Source: Histoplasma ohiense (taxonomy: Eukaryota; Ascomycota; Eurotiomycetes; Onygenales; Ajellomycetaceae). Taken from it: a stretch of DNA of 64,000 bases. Position 1 is the stretch's first letter, and every line of letters starts with the position of its first letter. The notes under the pieces were generated by a model that made no database searches, was not told the DNA's origin, and was given only the letters and a program-made list of their open reading frames with translations. Both the position numbers and the translations under genes were made by a program. Below, piece by piece: positions 35,897 through 46,300 of this stretch. The stretch lies in assembly GCA_017607445.1 (NCBI GenBank), contig JAEVHH010000004.1, forward strand, positions 4,712,001-4,776,000, given 5' to 3'.

Positions 35897-37055
35897 ACTT
35901 TATATTATGAGAGTTGACAGCTCACTGATTTTATTTTTGTCTGAGTCAGAATCTCTTTCTCAATCATTTTATCTGTGAAAATTCTTATCTCTTCTCAGTT
36001 CTGAATAAATTCCAGAATTTCTGAGATAGTATAATTGTATCATCACTCTGATAGCTGAATCTCTGTGATGTTAAAAACTTCACAGAGAATAGTCACTGTC
36101 TTCTCAGTAATCAGAGCATTATATATATCTCTGTTATTTAATATAATCACTCAATCTGTTCTGATGAGCTTCATCTTCAGCATATTAGCCACATCTCTTA
36201 TTCTCTGAATGTTTGCAACAATTGTCTACTGCACAGTATATGACTGCAGCTGAGTGATCTGTTTCTCTGACTGAAGAATGATAAGAATTCATGAATTTTT
36301 TTACTGCTTTGTATTCTCTGTAGAGCTTTTTAATTGACTGATGTTCTTAAGCTGCAGACTGACTCCACTAGCTCTGTCAGCTGAGAAAGTCACAGTTTTG
36401 ATAGAGATAACTTCAGAAAGAACAGAGTTTTTTCTCTTCTGTATAATATTTACTCAGATAATCAGCTCTCTTGCAGTTGTCTTTGCTGAATTTGACTGTG
36501 AATGAGTATTCAGAATAATATTTTCTCTCAGAGTTGATGCTGCACTCAGATCTGCTGTTATATATATAATGAATCTTTTATAGAAGATTTAGACAAAGTG
36601 CTAATTGACTAACTGTTTTTTCTTCTCAACTCAGTTATTCAAAGTCTTTGTCAATCTGATGAAAGTTTTTTGCTGTAGATTCTGTTGCTATTGAGTCTTC
36701 TCAAACTGCTTCTGCAGCTGAGAGATGATCATAAGAATGCTGTCACTGACTTTTTTGAGAATTGAAGAAGACATTGTAACAGTTTTTCTCTATCTCTTAT
36801 CAGTCTTTTCAGTAATAAAATTGATCAGTGACTTCAGCTTCAGTGATCTGATGTAGATCATATCAATATTTTTGAATGAATAGAAAGATATTGAGAGCTC
36901 CATGATCATTCAATCTGTGCAGTACACATATATAGAGTAATCACAGAGAGTGTGTGATAATATTGAACAGATTAAAGAATTAAAATTATACAAAAAACAG
37001 TTGAAAAAGTGGAAAATTCAAGTGTATCTCTACATTTATGAATAGTTGTAAGAAT
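35897..37055 (-). mobile_element. TadB-3: 5' fragment of LINE
   Basis: Co-linear with TadB-1 7295-8448 (ORF1 N-terminal half plus 5' leader). It retains the element 5' end at 37055 but is cut on the 3' side, where ChrB-1 begins. Heavily mutated, no open frame. Insertion of, or recombination with, ChrB-1 could account for the missing 3' part. Confidence 0.8.
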
Positions 37056-37666
37056 GAGCTTTATTTAAATAGTCAGCTGTCTCACAGTTGTTTTTACTAT
37101 ACTTAACTATATATAAATATCTGAAGTAGTTTTTTTTTTCAGAGTAGATGCTGTATTCAAATCTGCAGTTATACATTTTATAAATTTATTATAAAAGATT
37201 CAGATAAAATTCTGATTGACTGATTTTTTCTTCTTTTCAATTCAGTTATTCAGAGTTTTTATCAATTTGATAAAAATCTTTTATTGTAGATTCTATTGCT
37301 GTTGAGCTTTTTTAAACTACTTCTGTAGATAAGAGATGATTATAAAAATACTGTTATTGATTTTTTTAAAAACTGAAGAAAATATTGTAACAGTCTTTCT
37401 CTGTCTTTTATCAGTTTTTTCAGTGACAAAATTGATCAGTGACTCTGATTTTAGTGACTCAGTATAAATCATATTGATATCTTTGAATGAATGAGAAAAC
37501 ATTGTGAACTTCATGATCACTTAATCTGTATAGTACACACACATAGAGTAATCACAGATGACATGCAATGATGTTGAACAAGTTAGAGGGTTAAAATTAT
37601 ATGAAAAACAGTTGAAAGGATGGAAAATTCAAATGTACCCCTACATTCGTGGGTAGTTGTAAGGAT
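37056..37666 (-). mobile_element. TadB-4: 5' fragment of LINE at the gene-island edge
   Basis: Co-linear with TadB-1 from about 7845 to 8448. It keeps the 5' end (37666) and the start of ORF1 (the 37317-37520 frame carries SLINFVTEKTDKRQRKTV). It stands head to tail with TadB-3. Its 5' end is the exact border between CpG-poor repeat DNA and the CpG-containing gene island. Confidence 0.8.
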
Positions 37667-39578
37667 GAATCTTCTCATTGTGCGATCGCTAGCTAACTAT
37701 ATAGGGGTAATCACGTGCGGTGGAGGGCCGCCTGGGCAACTACCTAGGTAGTGCCCAACAGATATAAACGCCTCGAACTTAGATATTAACTAGTATAAGG
37801 ACAAATAAAGAAGGTTTTGGTTGCTTTGGGAATGGTGTCCACGGGTGCAACTCTTCAACGTTGGGTTTGATTTGGGAGCGTCCCACTGGGCAATCCAATG
37901 CAATCCAATGCTGATGGTTCTTCGGCGAGTTCCTAATACGTGATCCATCAGCGACAGCGACAAGGCAACGGTAGGTTTATGACGTGATTCGTTCTTATCG
38001 AGAGGTGATTTCATGGATACCGGCGGGATACGGGTAGTGGAATATGTACTGTATAATTTTCTTTTCCCAAGGACGAGCGCAATGCAATACATAACATGAT
38101 CGAGAGGATGCAAATGATAGTAGCAAAATTAAATTTGCTGTCTGCCGCGAGAGTGGCCAAAGAGGAACACGTTCATATCTCACAAAGGCTTCCAGTAGTT
38201 AACAGGGATGAGGATAAGCCCAGGTTGTTTCATCAAAGCGTCAGAAATAGATAGATAAATACAAAGGGGTTTAAACCTTCACAGACAATGAAGAACTGAA
38301 ACAATCGGGGGTAATTAGTTGTTCGCCTGGTTTTTGCAAACCCTACTTGCTCTGAGAGCAATCAACCCGCGCCGGCGGGGTGGTGGTCTTTGGATGTTTT
38401 AGATCTCTCAATCTATAGTTCCTGGCATCCGCAACAAGGGCGAGTGACTTCCAAATACACATGTTCTGCAGTGTAGGTGGAAGTACCGGAGTTGGAGTAA
38501 CTATGTATATGGTATTTATTTACTTCAAAGAAGTCAACAAGACATCTTCCAATTTTCTCCGGACCAACAATAAAAATATTTTGTCGAGCCAATACAACTA
38601 GTAAGGTATTCGCCAATAACCGGCGCGATCTCCCTCACAGTGACGAAATTCAAGCCCTGTTACGCCAGCTCCACCAGTAGCGGTGATTTCGATCCTTCGT
38701 CAGGCCTCTTCTGCTGTGATCTCCGCCACCACACCACCACCTCATCATCGATTGTTCCTCTTCTCTCCGCCGCATTTCCTCCCGCCAACACCCACCACCT
38801 CAACGGCCCTGCAGCCTCTCTTGTCTCGAGGGCTCCTGTGTCTGCCGCCCGTTTTCTCGCTGTCTTCCCGGCTTCTCCCAATCAATGGCCTCGCCCATTG
38901 GGCCCTGTTCTTTCAACATCACACTACCCTAAATCCAAGCGCCCATCCAATCATCGTCCTGAAGAACACTGGGTGCCATAATTGCGAAGTTGCTGCCAAC
39001 GATCGTCTCAACTAATCCATCTATTCCCGCCTCCTTTATCGGCCACCCTCCACTTTCGTCTACCTTCTACCTTTCCTGAATTCGCGTTCTGACCGCGCGC
39101 ACCCTGGTTTCCTGTTTGTTTCGAGCTGGCGTTGGAAGGGCGTGCCTTTGAGTCGATCGACCAGCCAGCCAGCCAGTCAACCAACCCGAGAAAAACGCAC
39201 TCCAAGATCCAAACGATCGCTGGCTCCAGCCTGGAATGGGCCTGGTGTGATGCTGCCTCTATTCACTACTTGTGAGTCGAATGCGCATTGTCTTTTCAAT
39301 TTTTGCCATTCTACTCTGCCCCACCTACTTCACCTCGGGTTCGCACCTATCTTGGTAGGACTATTGGAAAGCTCTTGGCTTATGGATTTGAGCTCTCGTC
39401 CAGCAGTTGAAAACGCATGAATGCTCAACGCCCGGATTTCCCTGCTCGCTCATTTGTTGAATACGAACAAACCCCTGTGCAAGCTACGTCGTATTCCCAA
39501 GCCATATAACCCCTTAAGCTCAGCCTACAGCGCTCAGTTCATGAACGGTCATTGCGCTTGCGACGATAACGATCTGCC
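37667..39578. other. Intergenic DNA and upstream region of the 837-aa gene
   Basis: Ordinary base composition with CpGs, no repeats shared with the rest of the window. Short frames (e.g. 37790-38113 and 38413-38616, minus) have no recognisable motif and I do not call them. The last kilobase is pyrimidine-rich on the plus strand (38700-39100), as often upstream of fungal genes. ATGs at 39142, 39421 and 39542 open short frames; the last two share a frame that overlaps the main start. Confidence 0.6.
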
Positions 39579-42092
39579 ATGTCCGTTGAGCTCCAAACCC
39601 AAAACACTACCGAATCCTCATCACGTGTACCAGCCAAAAGATCATATTCAGACTACCTAAAAGGAGTCAATACCCGTTTCAAACACCTCTCCGACAAAGT
39701 TCTACCCGCATCTCCATACCTCCTCAGGGTTCCCACCGAAAGGCCTTTCCATCTGGGTTCCCGGTTTGTGAGCAATTGGGCTGTGGGAGATAATAGGCCA
39801 TTTGCTCCGGAGGAGGAACACCTTCAGTACATGACCTTTCTGCCCCACCAGGACGAAGACACTCTACTTGTTGCTGTGGGGGGATGGTCTGATGAACGTG
39901 GAAACATCATGGAAGAAGACACGTCAAAGGCGCCCAGCATTACCACAAGCCCGTCCGTCGACACTCCTCAACATAGGTTCCAACGAAAGAAGATCAGTCT
40001 CAGCGACTACAAAAAGAAAGCAAACGAAACTCCAAAATTCCCCCATAGAAGCACCATCCCAGCGGATCGGGTCACCTCAGGAAAACCTAACTCATCTCGG
40101 GAACTTATGTCAACTACCACACTACAGCCGATAATCCCTTCTAAAAGAAAAGATACCACGTCCGGAATAACCGACAATCGCCCAGATAATAATACCAATG
40201 GAATCTCCAAACCTAAAAATTCCCGTGATGAGAGTTCCAGATCCATTCCTGGTTCCTATAAACCTCCACCGTCAAGTCGAGAGTCCCCGCCTCTCGCCAA
40301 AAAACCCCGGCTAGCAACTACCAAGGAGTCTTCTGGTAATTCTCCCACGAGATCAAAAAATGCGCCCCCTATCGTCCCCGCTCTACTTTCTCCGACACTT
40401 CCGCCTACTAGCGTGTTGCCTAGGCTCCCTAGATTGCTATCTCCCACACTTCCCCCAGATGTAGAGGAAGAACTGGCAAAGCTAAAGAGCGACGAGCTGT
40501 CTATAAACGAATATTCCAATTCCAGGAATCCCCCATCATCGTCCGGTCCTATAGGATCAAAACCTGAACTGCAGTTACCTCAATCGAATAAAGCTAGACC
40601 CCATTCTAATTCTACCTCTAGTTCAAGCGATAAAAGCACCAGGGCTAGAATGTCGGTCTCGTCGACTTCTAAACCTCAGTGTAGTAGCGTTGGAAAATCT
40701 ATACCTGGCAATAATCCGAGCAACAGAGTCGTCGATCCCAAGCAGTCGCATATTTCCTCAAAGCCCAAGAGTACTATGGAACCTGCTAAACCCAGACTAA
40801 TTGTGAAACTGAGATACGGGAGGGCCAACCGGAAACGGATAGAAGCCTTACTCAAGTTTTCTGGCAAATATAAATTCACGCCTGATCATAGGTCATCGAA
40901 ACAGAAAACCGAGAGTAGTCAGCGAAAAGATCATAGCGCCCCTTTTTCGAAATTAGCCGAAATGCAACGAGTGGAAAAGCGACCAAGGCACAGGGAGGAG
41001 AGTGACGTCCAGGGATCGTTTGTCAAGCGTCAAAAGCCCACCACTATTCCGTCTGCGGAGCAACCAAGAACTCCTGTCACAACAATGTTCCACTCTCCTG
41101 CTATTCTACACCAGTCTACAGTGGCATCAAAGGGCCAATTCCTTACTCCAGGTAAAGATTTGAAGGCGACGGCCATGCGCCGTCTAGGCTCGGGGGACAG
41201 TGATACGAGGATGCCAACAGGTTTGGACCGCGCTATAGATACCAACATATCAGGAAACACAGACAAAGCAACCAAACATTCTCCCCTAATACCCAATGAT
41301 AACCAGCTAAGTAGGCCTCGCGACACGGCAGAGTCTCGCCCATGGTTCGAGGAATCCCAGAAATATTTCAATTTAGGCCGCGAGTTAAAACACTCATCTC
41401 GAAGATACGCAGGACCTCAAGCGACGGACGGCGAAGAAAAACTCGGTGCCGCAATTGCAGTCGAAGCAGTTCTCTGTTTTATCCTTGCTTTTATCCTCGA
41501 TGATAGGTATAAATCCCTAAATCGTCGGCTAGGAGACTCATCAGGTTGGTTGTCCATTGTTCCATACTGGAATATGGTAAAAAGCAACATCGACAAATAC
41601 CCACATCTCCATGCCCTCTGTTCCCTCCTCGGTGCCATCTTCCACGAAGTCATCCACGGCCTCGACCTCGAGCGTCTTGCCATCACCGCCATTCCGAGCG
41701 AAAATAGCCCCCGACCCACGCCAAACAACGATGGAAACACCGTTACTTTAGAAGAGAGCAAAAAGCACCAGCAACATAGGGACTTTTTGGAGCTTAGGAA
41801 ACGGCTCATTGATTCGCACAGGGACGCTAGATCACTTTGGCTAGAGGGATCGCGCAAACTGTCAGAGGAAGTACTGACTCGTGAATACCCAGAGACATGG
41901 TCCAAACGCTCGACGAGTTTCTCGGAAAGGGGTCGAGAGAGGTCCCTTGAATTGGGCGGATATTCAGGCGAATATTTCTTGCCGCTCGATCGTACAGCTA
42001 CGCCTCTTGAAGCAATCAGGTTCGGGTGGATGTTTCTTACAGAGTGGACCGAGAAAGAAGGGGTAAGGTGGAAAGGCCGGCTTGGGCTATGA
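39579..42092 (+). CDS. Unrecognised 837-aa protein, probably nuclear, mostly disordered
   Basis: A single uninterrupted frame of 837 codons with normal GC and CpG content, clearly a host gene. I do not recognise the family. Residues ~20-75 form an ordered block (SYSDYLKGVNTRFKHLSDK ... HLGSRFVSNWAVGDN). Residues ~130-400 are Ser/Pro/Lys-rich and disordered, with basic clusters such as LAKKPRL that could act in nuclear import. A basic motif LIVKLRYGRANRKR lies at about 405-420. From ~620 to the end there is an ordered helical domain (AAIAVEAVLCFILAFILDD ... ATPLEAIRFGWMFLTEW). It is convergent with the SLC44-type gene, 950 bp away. The start at 39579 is the first ATG of the frame that precedes the ordered N-terminal block. 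A chromatin or transcription role is possible but only a guess. Confidence 0.85.
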   Translation: MSVELQTQNTTESSSRVPAKRSYSDYLKGVNTRFKHLSDKVLPASPYLLRVPTERPFHLGSRFVSNWAVGDNRPFAPEEEHLQYMTFLPHQDEDTLLVAVGGWSDERGNIMEEDTSKAPSITTSPSVDTPQHRFQRKKISLSDYKKKANETPKFPHRSTIPADRVTSGKPNSSRELMSTTTLQPIIPSKRKDTTSGITDNRPDNNTNGISKPKNSRDESSRSIPGSYKPPPSSRESPPLAKKPRLATTKESSGNSPTRSKNAPPIVPALLSPTLPPTSVLPRLPRLLSPTLPPDVEEELAKLKSDELSINEYSNSRNPPSSSGPIGSKPELQLPQSNKARPHSNSTSSSSDKSTRARMSVSSTSKPQCSSVGKSIPGNNPSNRVVDPKQSHISSKPKSTMEPAKPRLIVKLRYGRANRKRIEALLKFSGKYKFTPDHRSSKQKTESSQRKDHSAPFSKLAEMQRVEKRPRHREESDVQGSFVKRQKPTTIPSAEQPRTPVTTMFHSPAILHQSTVASKGQFLTPGKDLKATAMRRLGSGDSDTRMPTGLDRAIDTNISGNTDKATKHSPLIPNDNQLSRPRDTAESRPWFEESQKYFNLGRELKHSSRRYAGPQATDGEEKLGAAIAVEAVLCFILAFILDDRYKSLNRRLGDSSGWLSIVPYWNMVKSNIDKYPHLHALCSLLGAIFHEVIHGLDLERLAITAIPSENSPRPTPNNDGNTVTLEESKKHQQHRDFLELRKRLIDSHRDARSLWLEGSRKLSEEVLTREYPETWSKRSTSFSERGRERSLELGGYSGEYFLPLDRTATPLEAIRFGWMFLTEWTEKEGVRWKGRLGL

Positions 42093-43042
42093 ATTTGTTT
42101 AATATTATGACTTCCTTTCTTTTGGCACTCTCTCCTTTCTTTAACTTTGCTCACCTCTATTTTTTTACGTCCTCTTATATACCCCCAATAGCTTGTCATG
42201 GAGAATTTTTTTTGTACACCTCTTCTAGAACTAGTTCGCCAGGATTTATCGAAGTACAACCATATAGCAGTGATTTTCCACTTTTCTCAGAAAAAAAATT
42301 CCCTTCTTTCACATCTCTTTTATCATTGACCTATTACAGTTTTAAAAATTTTAACATTCATATCCCTCCCCTTCTTTTAAACCTTTAAGCTAATACTTGA
42401 TGCTGTGTAATTTTTTGGACTTCCTTTCATTTCCTTCCAAAGGTAGCTCCGCGAAGCTACACAGTTTCTATGTGAAAGTTGAGACTGGAGCTGATAGGAA
42501 GCTGCGCGACCGAAAGACTCAGCTGCAAATGCATTGCTTACTTTGTTACTGTGCCTGGATAGAAATTATTAACTTATTTCAACGATTTCATCAATAGATA
42601 TAATGATCACTACGGGAAAAGGTGTAAGTTGGAGAGTAAATGGGTAAAAACGACGTATTCACGGTGCTTGAGAATCATCGTAAAACAAAAATTCCGAAAA
42701 GCAGAATGATAATACAAGAATTAAAATTAAGGAAGGAAAAAAAGACAAAAAATCTTCTTCTAACCTTGGTTGATAAATGCCAGATCGACTGGACAACTGT
42801 TCCACTCAAATGCAGGCTTCCAAATATGACGGGAAAGTGAGAATGCAATGCATACATGAATAATAAATGTAACGCGTTTTCTATAGCTATCGCCATCTGA
42901 CAGAACAAAATGGAATGGCATTACATGTTGTGTTCGCCCGAGTCAACTAAAATAAAACTAAAATAACATTAAGAAAGATCCGAAAAGTCGTTTCGCGGGT
43001 CGATAAATGCAAACGCTCACATAAATCAAAAGAGAAAACATG
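42093..43042. other. Tail-to-tail intergenic region
   Basis: Holds the 3' ends of the two convergent genes. It is T-rich just after 42092 and contains AATAAA-like strings on the minus side. No gene or repeat seen. Confidence 0.6.
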
Positions 43043-45472
43043 TCAAACGTCGTAATCACCCTCACCTTCACCTCCCCTTCCACCATTTCTCTCCCCACCA
43101 AACAACCATCCAGCCTCCCGACAGTACCTTGCCTCCCTTCTCGAACTACCTACTTCACTAGCCCAGCAGACAACAGCCGCATCCACGACACCGGTCAGCA
43201 CGCCTTCCATCGCACCCAGGACACCCCAGCCAATAGTACCCGCAATCAGCCCTACAACATATGCGTATAGACTACCTCGAATAGTGGTTGTTCCCGTTCC
43301 TGTAGTAGCTAATCGCAGATTGCGAGCGGTAGATACCCACCCGCCGAAACCGAGGCCTAGCGACATTATGAAGCGCGTAGCATGGAGCAGAAGTCTGGCG
43401 AGGTGGTATGGGAGGAGAGAGGAACTATTACCGTGGGTGTCGTTCCGTCCGTTACGTGAGCTGGAGAATGAGGATGGATTGAAGGATGTGGTTGCCGTTG
43501 ATGGGGTGAGGAAAGCCATTTGACTGAGGCTGTGCGCGGAGACACCAAGGGGTAATGAGTGGATGGCGCTGTATGTTAGAGCTAGGGGGTTGATGAGCGC
43601 GGCGATGGGAGTGGGAACGCAGGAGTATGCGGCTAGAGTTATAAACGATGACAACCGTCTTGGGAGGATTATCAATGGCAAGCGGATCAATAGCGCGAGG
43701 AGTGTTGAGAGGCAGATGGTGCCGAATAATGTGCTGACGGAGTGAACTAATGCTGCCTGCACAATTTGTCGGGATGAAGGCGTTGGTATTGATAATCGGT
43801 GGAAATACCACTGACTGACTGTCGCAGCAGTGACGGTCCTTTGGATACTGGAAATCACTCCTAACGACCAGAGATAGACTAAGATGAAGTAAACACCTAG
43901 CCACCAGCTTCCCGCATCGATGATGAACACATTTTTTGATGCAGAGATATGGCCGCCAAGGAACACGCGGGTGAACATGAAGATCCAAACCCATGTCCAC
44001 GAAGCGATAATAACTAAGATGACAAACCCAAGAGGGAGCAGTGCTGGGTTAGATGCGAGGATGCGACACGAAAACTCCAAGATGCTGATCGACTTTCCGA
44101 TCGCAAGACGGCCTTGAATGACAGAATATACCCATACAGATGCCATTATGGCCGGAACCAAGGAACCCCAGCGCATAACTTTGTCCTGGATGCTTTGACC
44201 ATGCCAAGTCCCGCCAAAGCTAGATATGTAAGGATAAAGAGCAAACGAGTAGAGTATCACAGGAACGGCTATTAAAATCCCATAGACCAAGGGACGGACA
44301 TATGAGCGAAGCAGCGCTAACCACAGCAAAGACACCAAAACAGAAACTAAAGTGTATATTGCTAGGAGGAAAAAAGAGGCATGAAGAGTGGCATAAATGG
44401 TATCACCAAGGATAGGCCTACCCTCCGGCAGTGACGTATGCAGATAAATAAGAAAAGCTGTAGCAAACATGCCCGCAGCAGAGATCAAAAAAAGATGGCC
44501 CCAAAAAGAGTCATGTTGGGGAGGTTCAGAACCCGGGTGTGTCATGGATGCCGGAACAGACGATCCACCAGAGCTAAGCGGGCGATGATATTCTAGGAGG
44601 GTGCGATTATCTCTTTCCTTGGGGTGAAAGGAAGAGCTAGCTTGAAAATGGTCTCCCGCGAGATCTGGCGGTTTCCGGAACTGCTGAATGGCAGGTGGAG
44701 GTTCGTCATTAGCAATACTATCATGCGAGCTATTGCGTTGTACGTTTATCATATCACTCCTTAGCGTATCTTCTAGGCCGACATCAACCATCCGATCTTT
44801 CCCGAGAGAGTTGCTACCCACGCTGCGCCTGTCGTTCCCTTCATCCCCGTCGCTCTCGTCTCGTTGCTCGAATGGTCTGGCTCCCAAGACCGGAGTGGCA
44901 TCACTAGATCTACTGGCACGCCAGGAGCTCTTGATACCTCCGCCTCTTCCGCGGCCATTGCTATGGCTACTAGCAGAAGCATCTATACTATCTTCAGAGT
45001 GCTTGCCATCGTTATCTACTTCGGATGACTCCTCCAGATGCCTGGAGTCAAAATGGCGCCGAGATCTCTGCAAAGCATAAAAATCTGCAATTTCTCGTTC
45101 GTGCTCTTGCTCGTCATCTTCCTCTCTGAATTCATCAGCTGCGCTGTAAAAGAGGGGTGCATGCTGTATGGAGGCCCGTGAGGAAAATGGGAAGTGCGAA
45201 ATGTGAGAAGAGCTTGGTTGGTAAGGGTTGCCAAGAGCGCGGTGAAGATAAGATCTTGAGGCTGGATTTCGGGAAGATCCAGGAGCCTGATTAAATCTTC
45301 TATTGTGACGGTCTGAAGCTTGTCTATCGTTGTTATCAGGACTGAAAGTTATTCTGGACTGGGACTGTGCGAGGAATCGGGACGCATCTGAGTTAGTTAG
45401 GTGGTTAGTGATTTTATGACGTGACTGGGGAGCGTAGTGTGGGGAAGGGCCCTCCATACATTCTGAAAACAT
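43043..45472 (-). CDS. Choline-transporter-like (SLC44/CTL, Pns1-type) membrane protein
   Basis: The frame of 809 codons has a long hydrophilic N-terminus (to ~310, Ser/Arg/Asp-rich, probably cytosolic) and about ten hydrophobic helices from ~325 (FWGHLFLISAAGMFATAFLI) to ~770. CTL hallmarks include SQWYFHR near 555 after a TVTAATV helix, SVSTLFGTICLSTLLA near 585, and GVVDAAVVCWASE followed by ARYCREAG near the C-terminus. Members of this family lie in plasma or internal membranes; choline transport is established for some animal members and doubtful for the yeast one, so substrate is not assigned. A probable 72-nt intron (45388-45459) would shorten the protein to 785 aa. Family call confident, orthology not. 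Confidence 0.85.
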   Translation of the reverse strand: MFSECMEGPSPHYAPQSRHKITNHLTNSDASRFLAQSQSRITFSPDNNDRQASDRHNRRFNQAPGSSRNPASRSYLHRALGNPYQPSSSHISHFPFSSRASIQHAPLFYSAADEFREEDDEQEHEREIADFYALQRSRRHFDSRHLEESSEVDNDGKHSEDSIDASASSHSNGRGRGGGIKSSWRASRSSDATPVLGARPFEQRDESDGDEGNDRRSVGSNSLGKDRMVDVGLEDTLRSDMINVQRNSSHDSIANDEPPPAIQQFRKPPDLAGDHFQASSSFHPKERDNRTLLEYHRPLSSGGSSVPASMTHPGSEPPQHDSFWGHLFLISAAGMFATAFLIYLHTSLPEGRPILGDTIYATLHASFFLLAIYTLVSVLVSLLWLALLRSYVRPLVYGILIAVPVILYSFALYPYISSFGGTWHGQSIQDKVMRWGSLVPAIMASVWVYSVIQGRLAIGKSISILEFSCRILASNPALLPLGFVILVIIASWTWVWIFMFTRVFLGGHISASKNVFIIDAGSWWLGVYFILVYLWSLGVISSIQRTVTAATVSQWYFHRLSIPTPSSRQIVQAALVHSVSTLFGTICLSTLLALLIRLPLIILPRRLSSFITLAAYSCVPTPIAALINPLALTYSAIHSLPLGVSAHSLSQMAFLTPSTATTSFNPSSFSSSRNGRNDTHGNSSSLLPYHLARLLLHATRFIMSLGLGFGGWVSTARNLRLATTGTGTTTIRGSLYAYVVGLIAGTIGWGVLGAMEGVLTGVVDAAVVCWASEVGSSRREARYCREAGWLFGGERNGGRGGEGEGDYDV
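45388..45459 (-). other. Probable 72-nt in-phase intron in the CTL gene
   Basis: On the coding strand the segment starts GTATGG, ends TAACTCAG and contains CTAAC twice shortly before the acceptor, a typical fungal intron layout. Its length is a multiple of three with no stop, so retention would go unnoticed in an ORF scan. Splicing would join MFSE through a Tyr codon to ASRFLAQSQSR. Confidence 0.6.
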
Positions 45473-46300
45473 AGCTAGCTAGATTCGGTCCAGTCGAGGA
45501 CATAGAGAGTGGTGTACCAAGGCTATATGTATGGCGGTATGGCAGTATGGGGGGGTTATGGAGAAGAATAAATGGCAGACGGTTACGGGCACACGACCAC
45601 TGGTGGGAGGATGTGAAATCTTTTTGAAACTGGTTAGTGGCAGCGACAACCTTGGGCAAGAAAGAGTCGGTGAATAATAAAAAAGGTCAACATAGATGCG
45701 ACACCAGCAAAAGCCCTACGAAAGATAAGACATCATAGAGAGAGGAGGCATAGATGCCATAGAGAAGAGCAGGAGAAAAGGGATTATAGAGGAAGCTGAG
45801 GGTTGAAGCTGAGAAATGACGCCAGGAAACCAGTCACGCCGCAAGTTACTATGACTCAGCAGGCAGCTGCCGAGGGATTAGGTCATCCTGTAGGAGGATA
45901 GTGTGGGACGTCTAAGTGGTTGTATTAGCATGTCGGCAGCTGAGGCATATATGTGCGGTGCGCTAGTCCGTGATAGGCAGCCTAGGGCCAACACCTCCCC
46001 TCGGACTAGCAGCCGTACAGAAATCCTATTATACATAAAATTGCAATTCAAATCAAGCTATTCTTTATATCCTTATATCCTTCTATCCTTTACCCTTTCG
46101 GCATCTGTGAGGCTTTGGTTTGTGGTAGTAGTATCGATGTTTGAGAGATTCTTTGATAGCAGTGGTGGTGGTGGTGGTGGTAGTGGTGGTGATATTCTTA
46201 ATGATCAATCTTATCATGATGGTTCTTATAGAAGGTTCTTCAGTAGATGAAGAAGTAGTAACAGTGGCTTGTACAGTCAGTTTCATTTCATTCTTCTTTT
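45473..46300 (-). promoter_or_regulatory. Upstream region of the CTL gene and island edge
   Basis: Non-coding DNA upstream of the transporter start, CpG-containing until about 46140. No TATA box or operator can be named. The string cggcagctga/aggcagctgcc occurs as an inverted pair around 45860-45945. The right end grades into a ChrB fragment. Confidence 0.4.
46161..46193. repeat. GTG trinucleotide microsatellite
   Basis: Runs of GTG interrupted by one TAG, about 10 units, at the border between island and repeat DNA. Confidence 0.85.

Noticed and set aside
31367..35901. Target-site duplication for ChrB-1
   Set aside because: The 5-bp flanks (tttct and acttt) do not match; mutation or recombination may have removed it.
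37790..38113. 107-codon minus frame in the gene island
   Set aside because: No motif, no intron signals and no support from neighbouring frames.
38413..38616. 67-codon minus frame with a Cys-rich end
   Set aside because: Too short and without recognised domains; could be chance.
41417..42259. 280-codon minus frame opposite the 837-aa gene
   Set aside because: Lies antisense to an 837-codon frame with normal composition; no recognisable motif.
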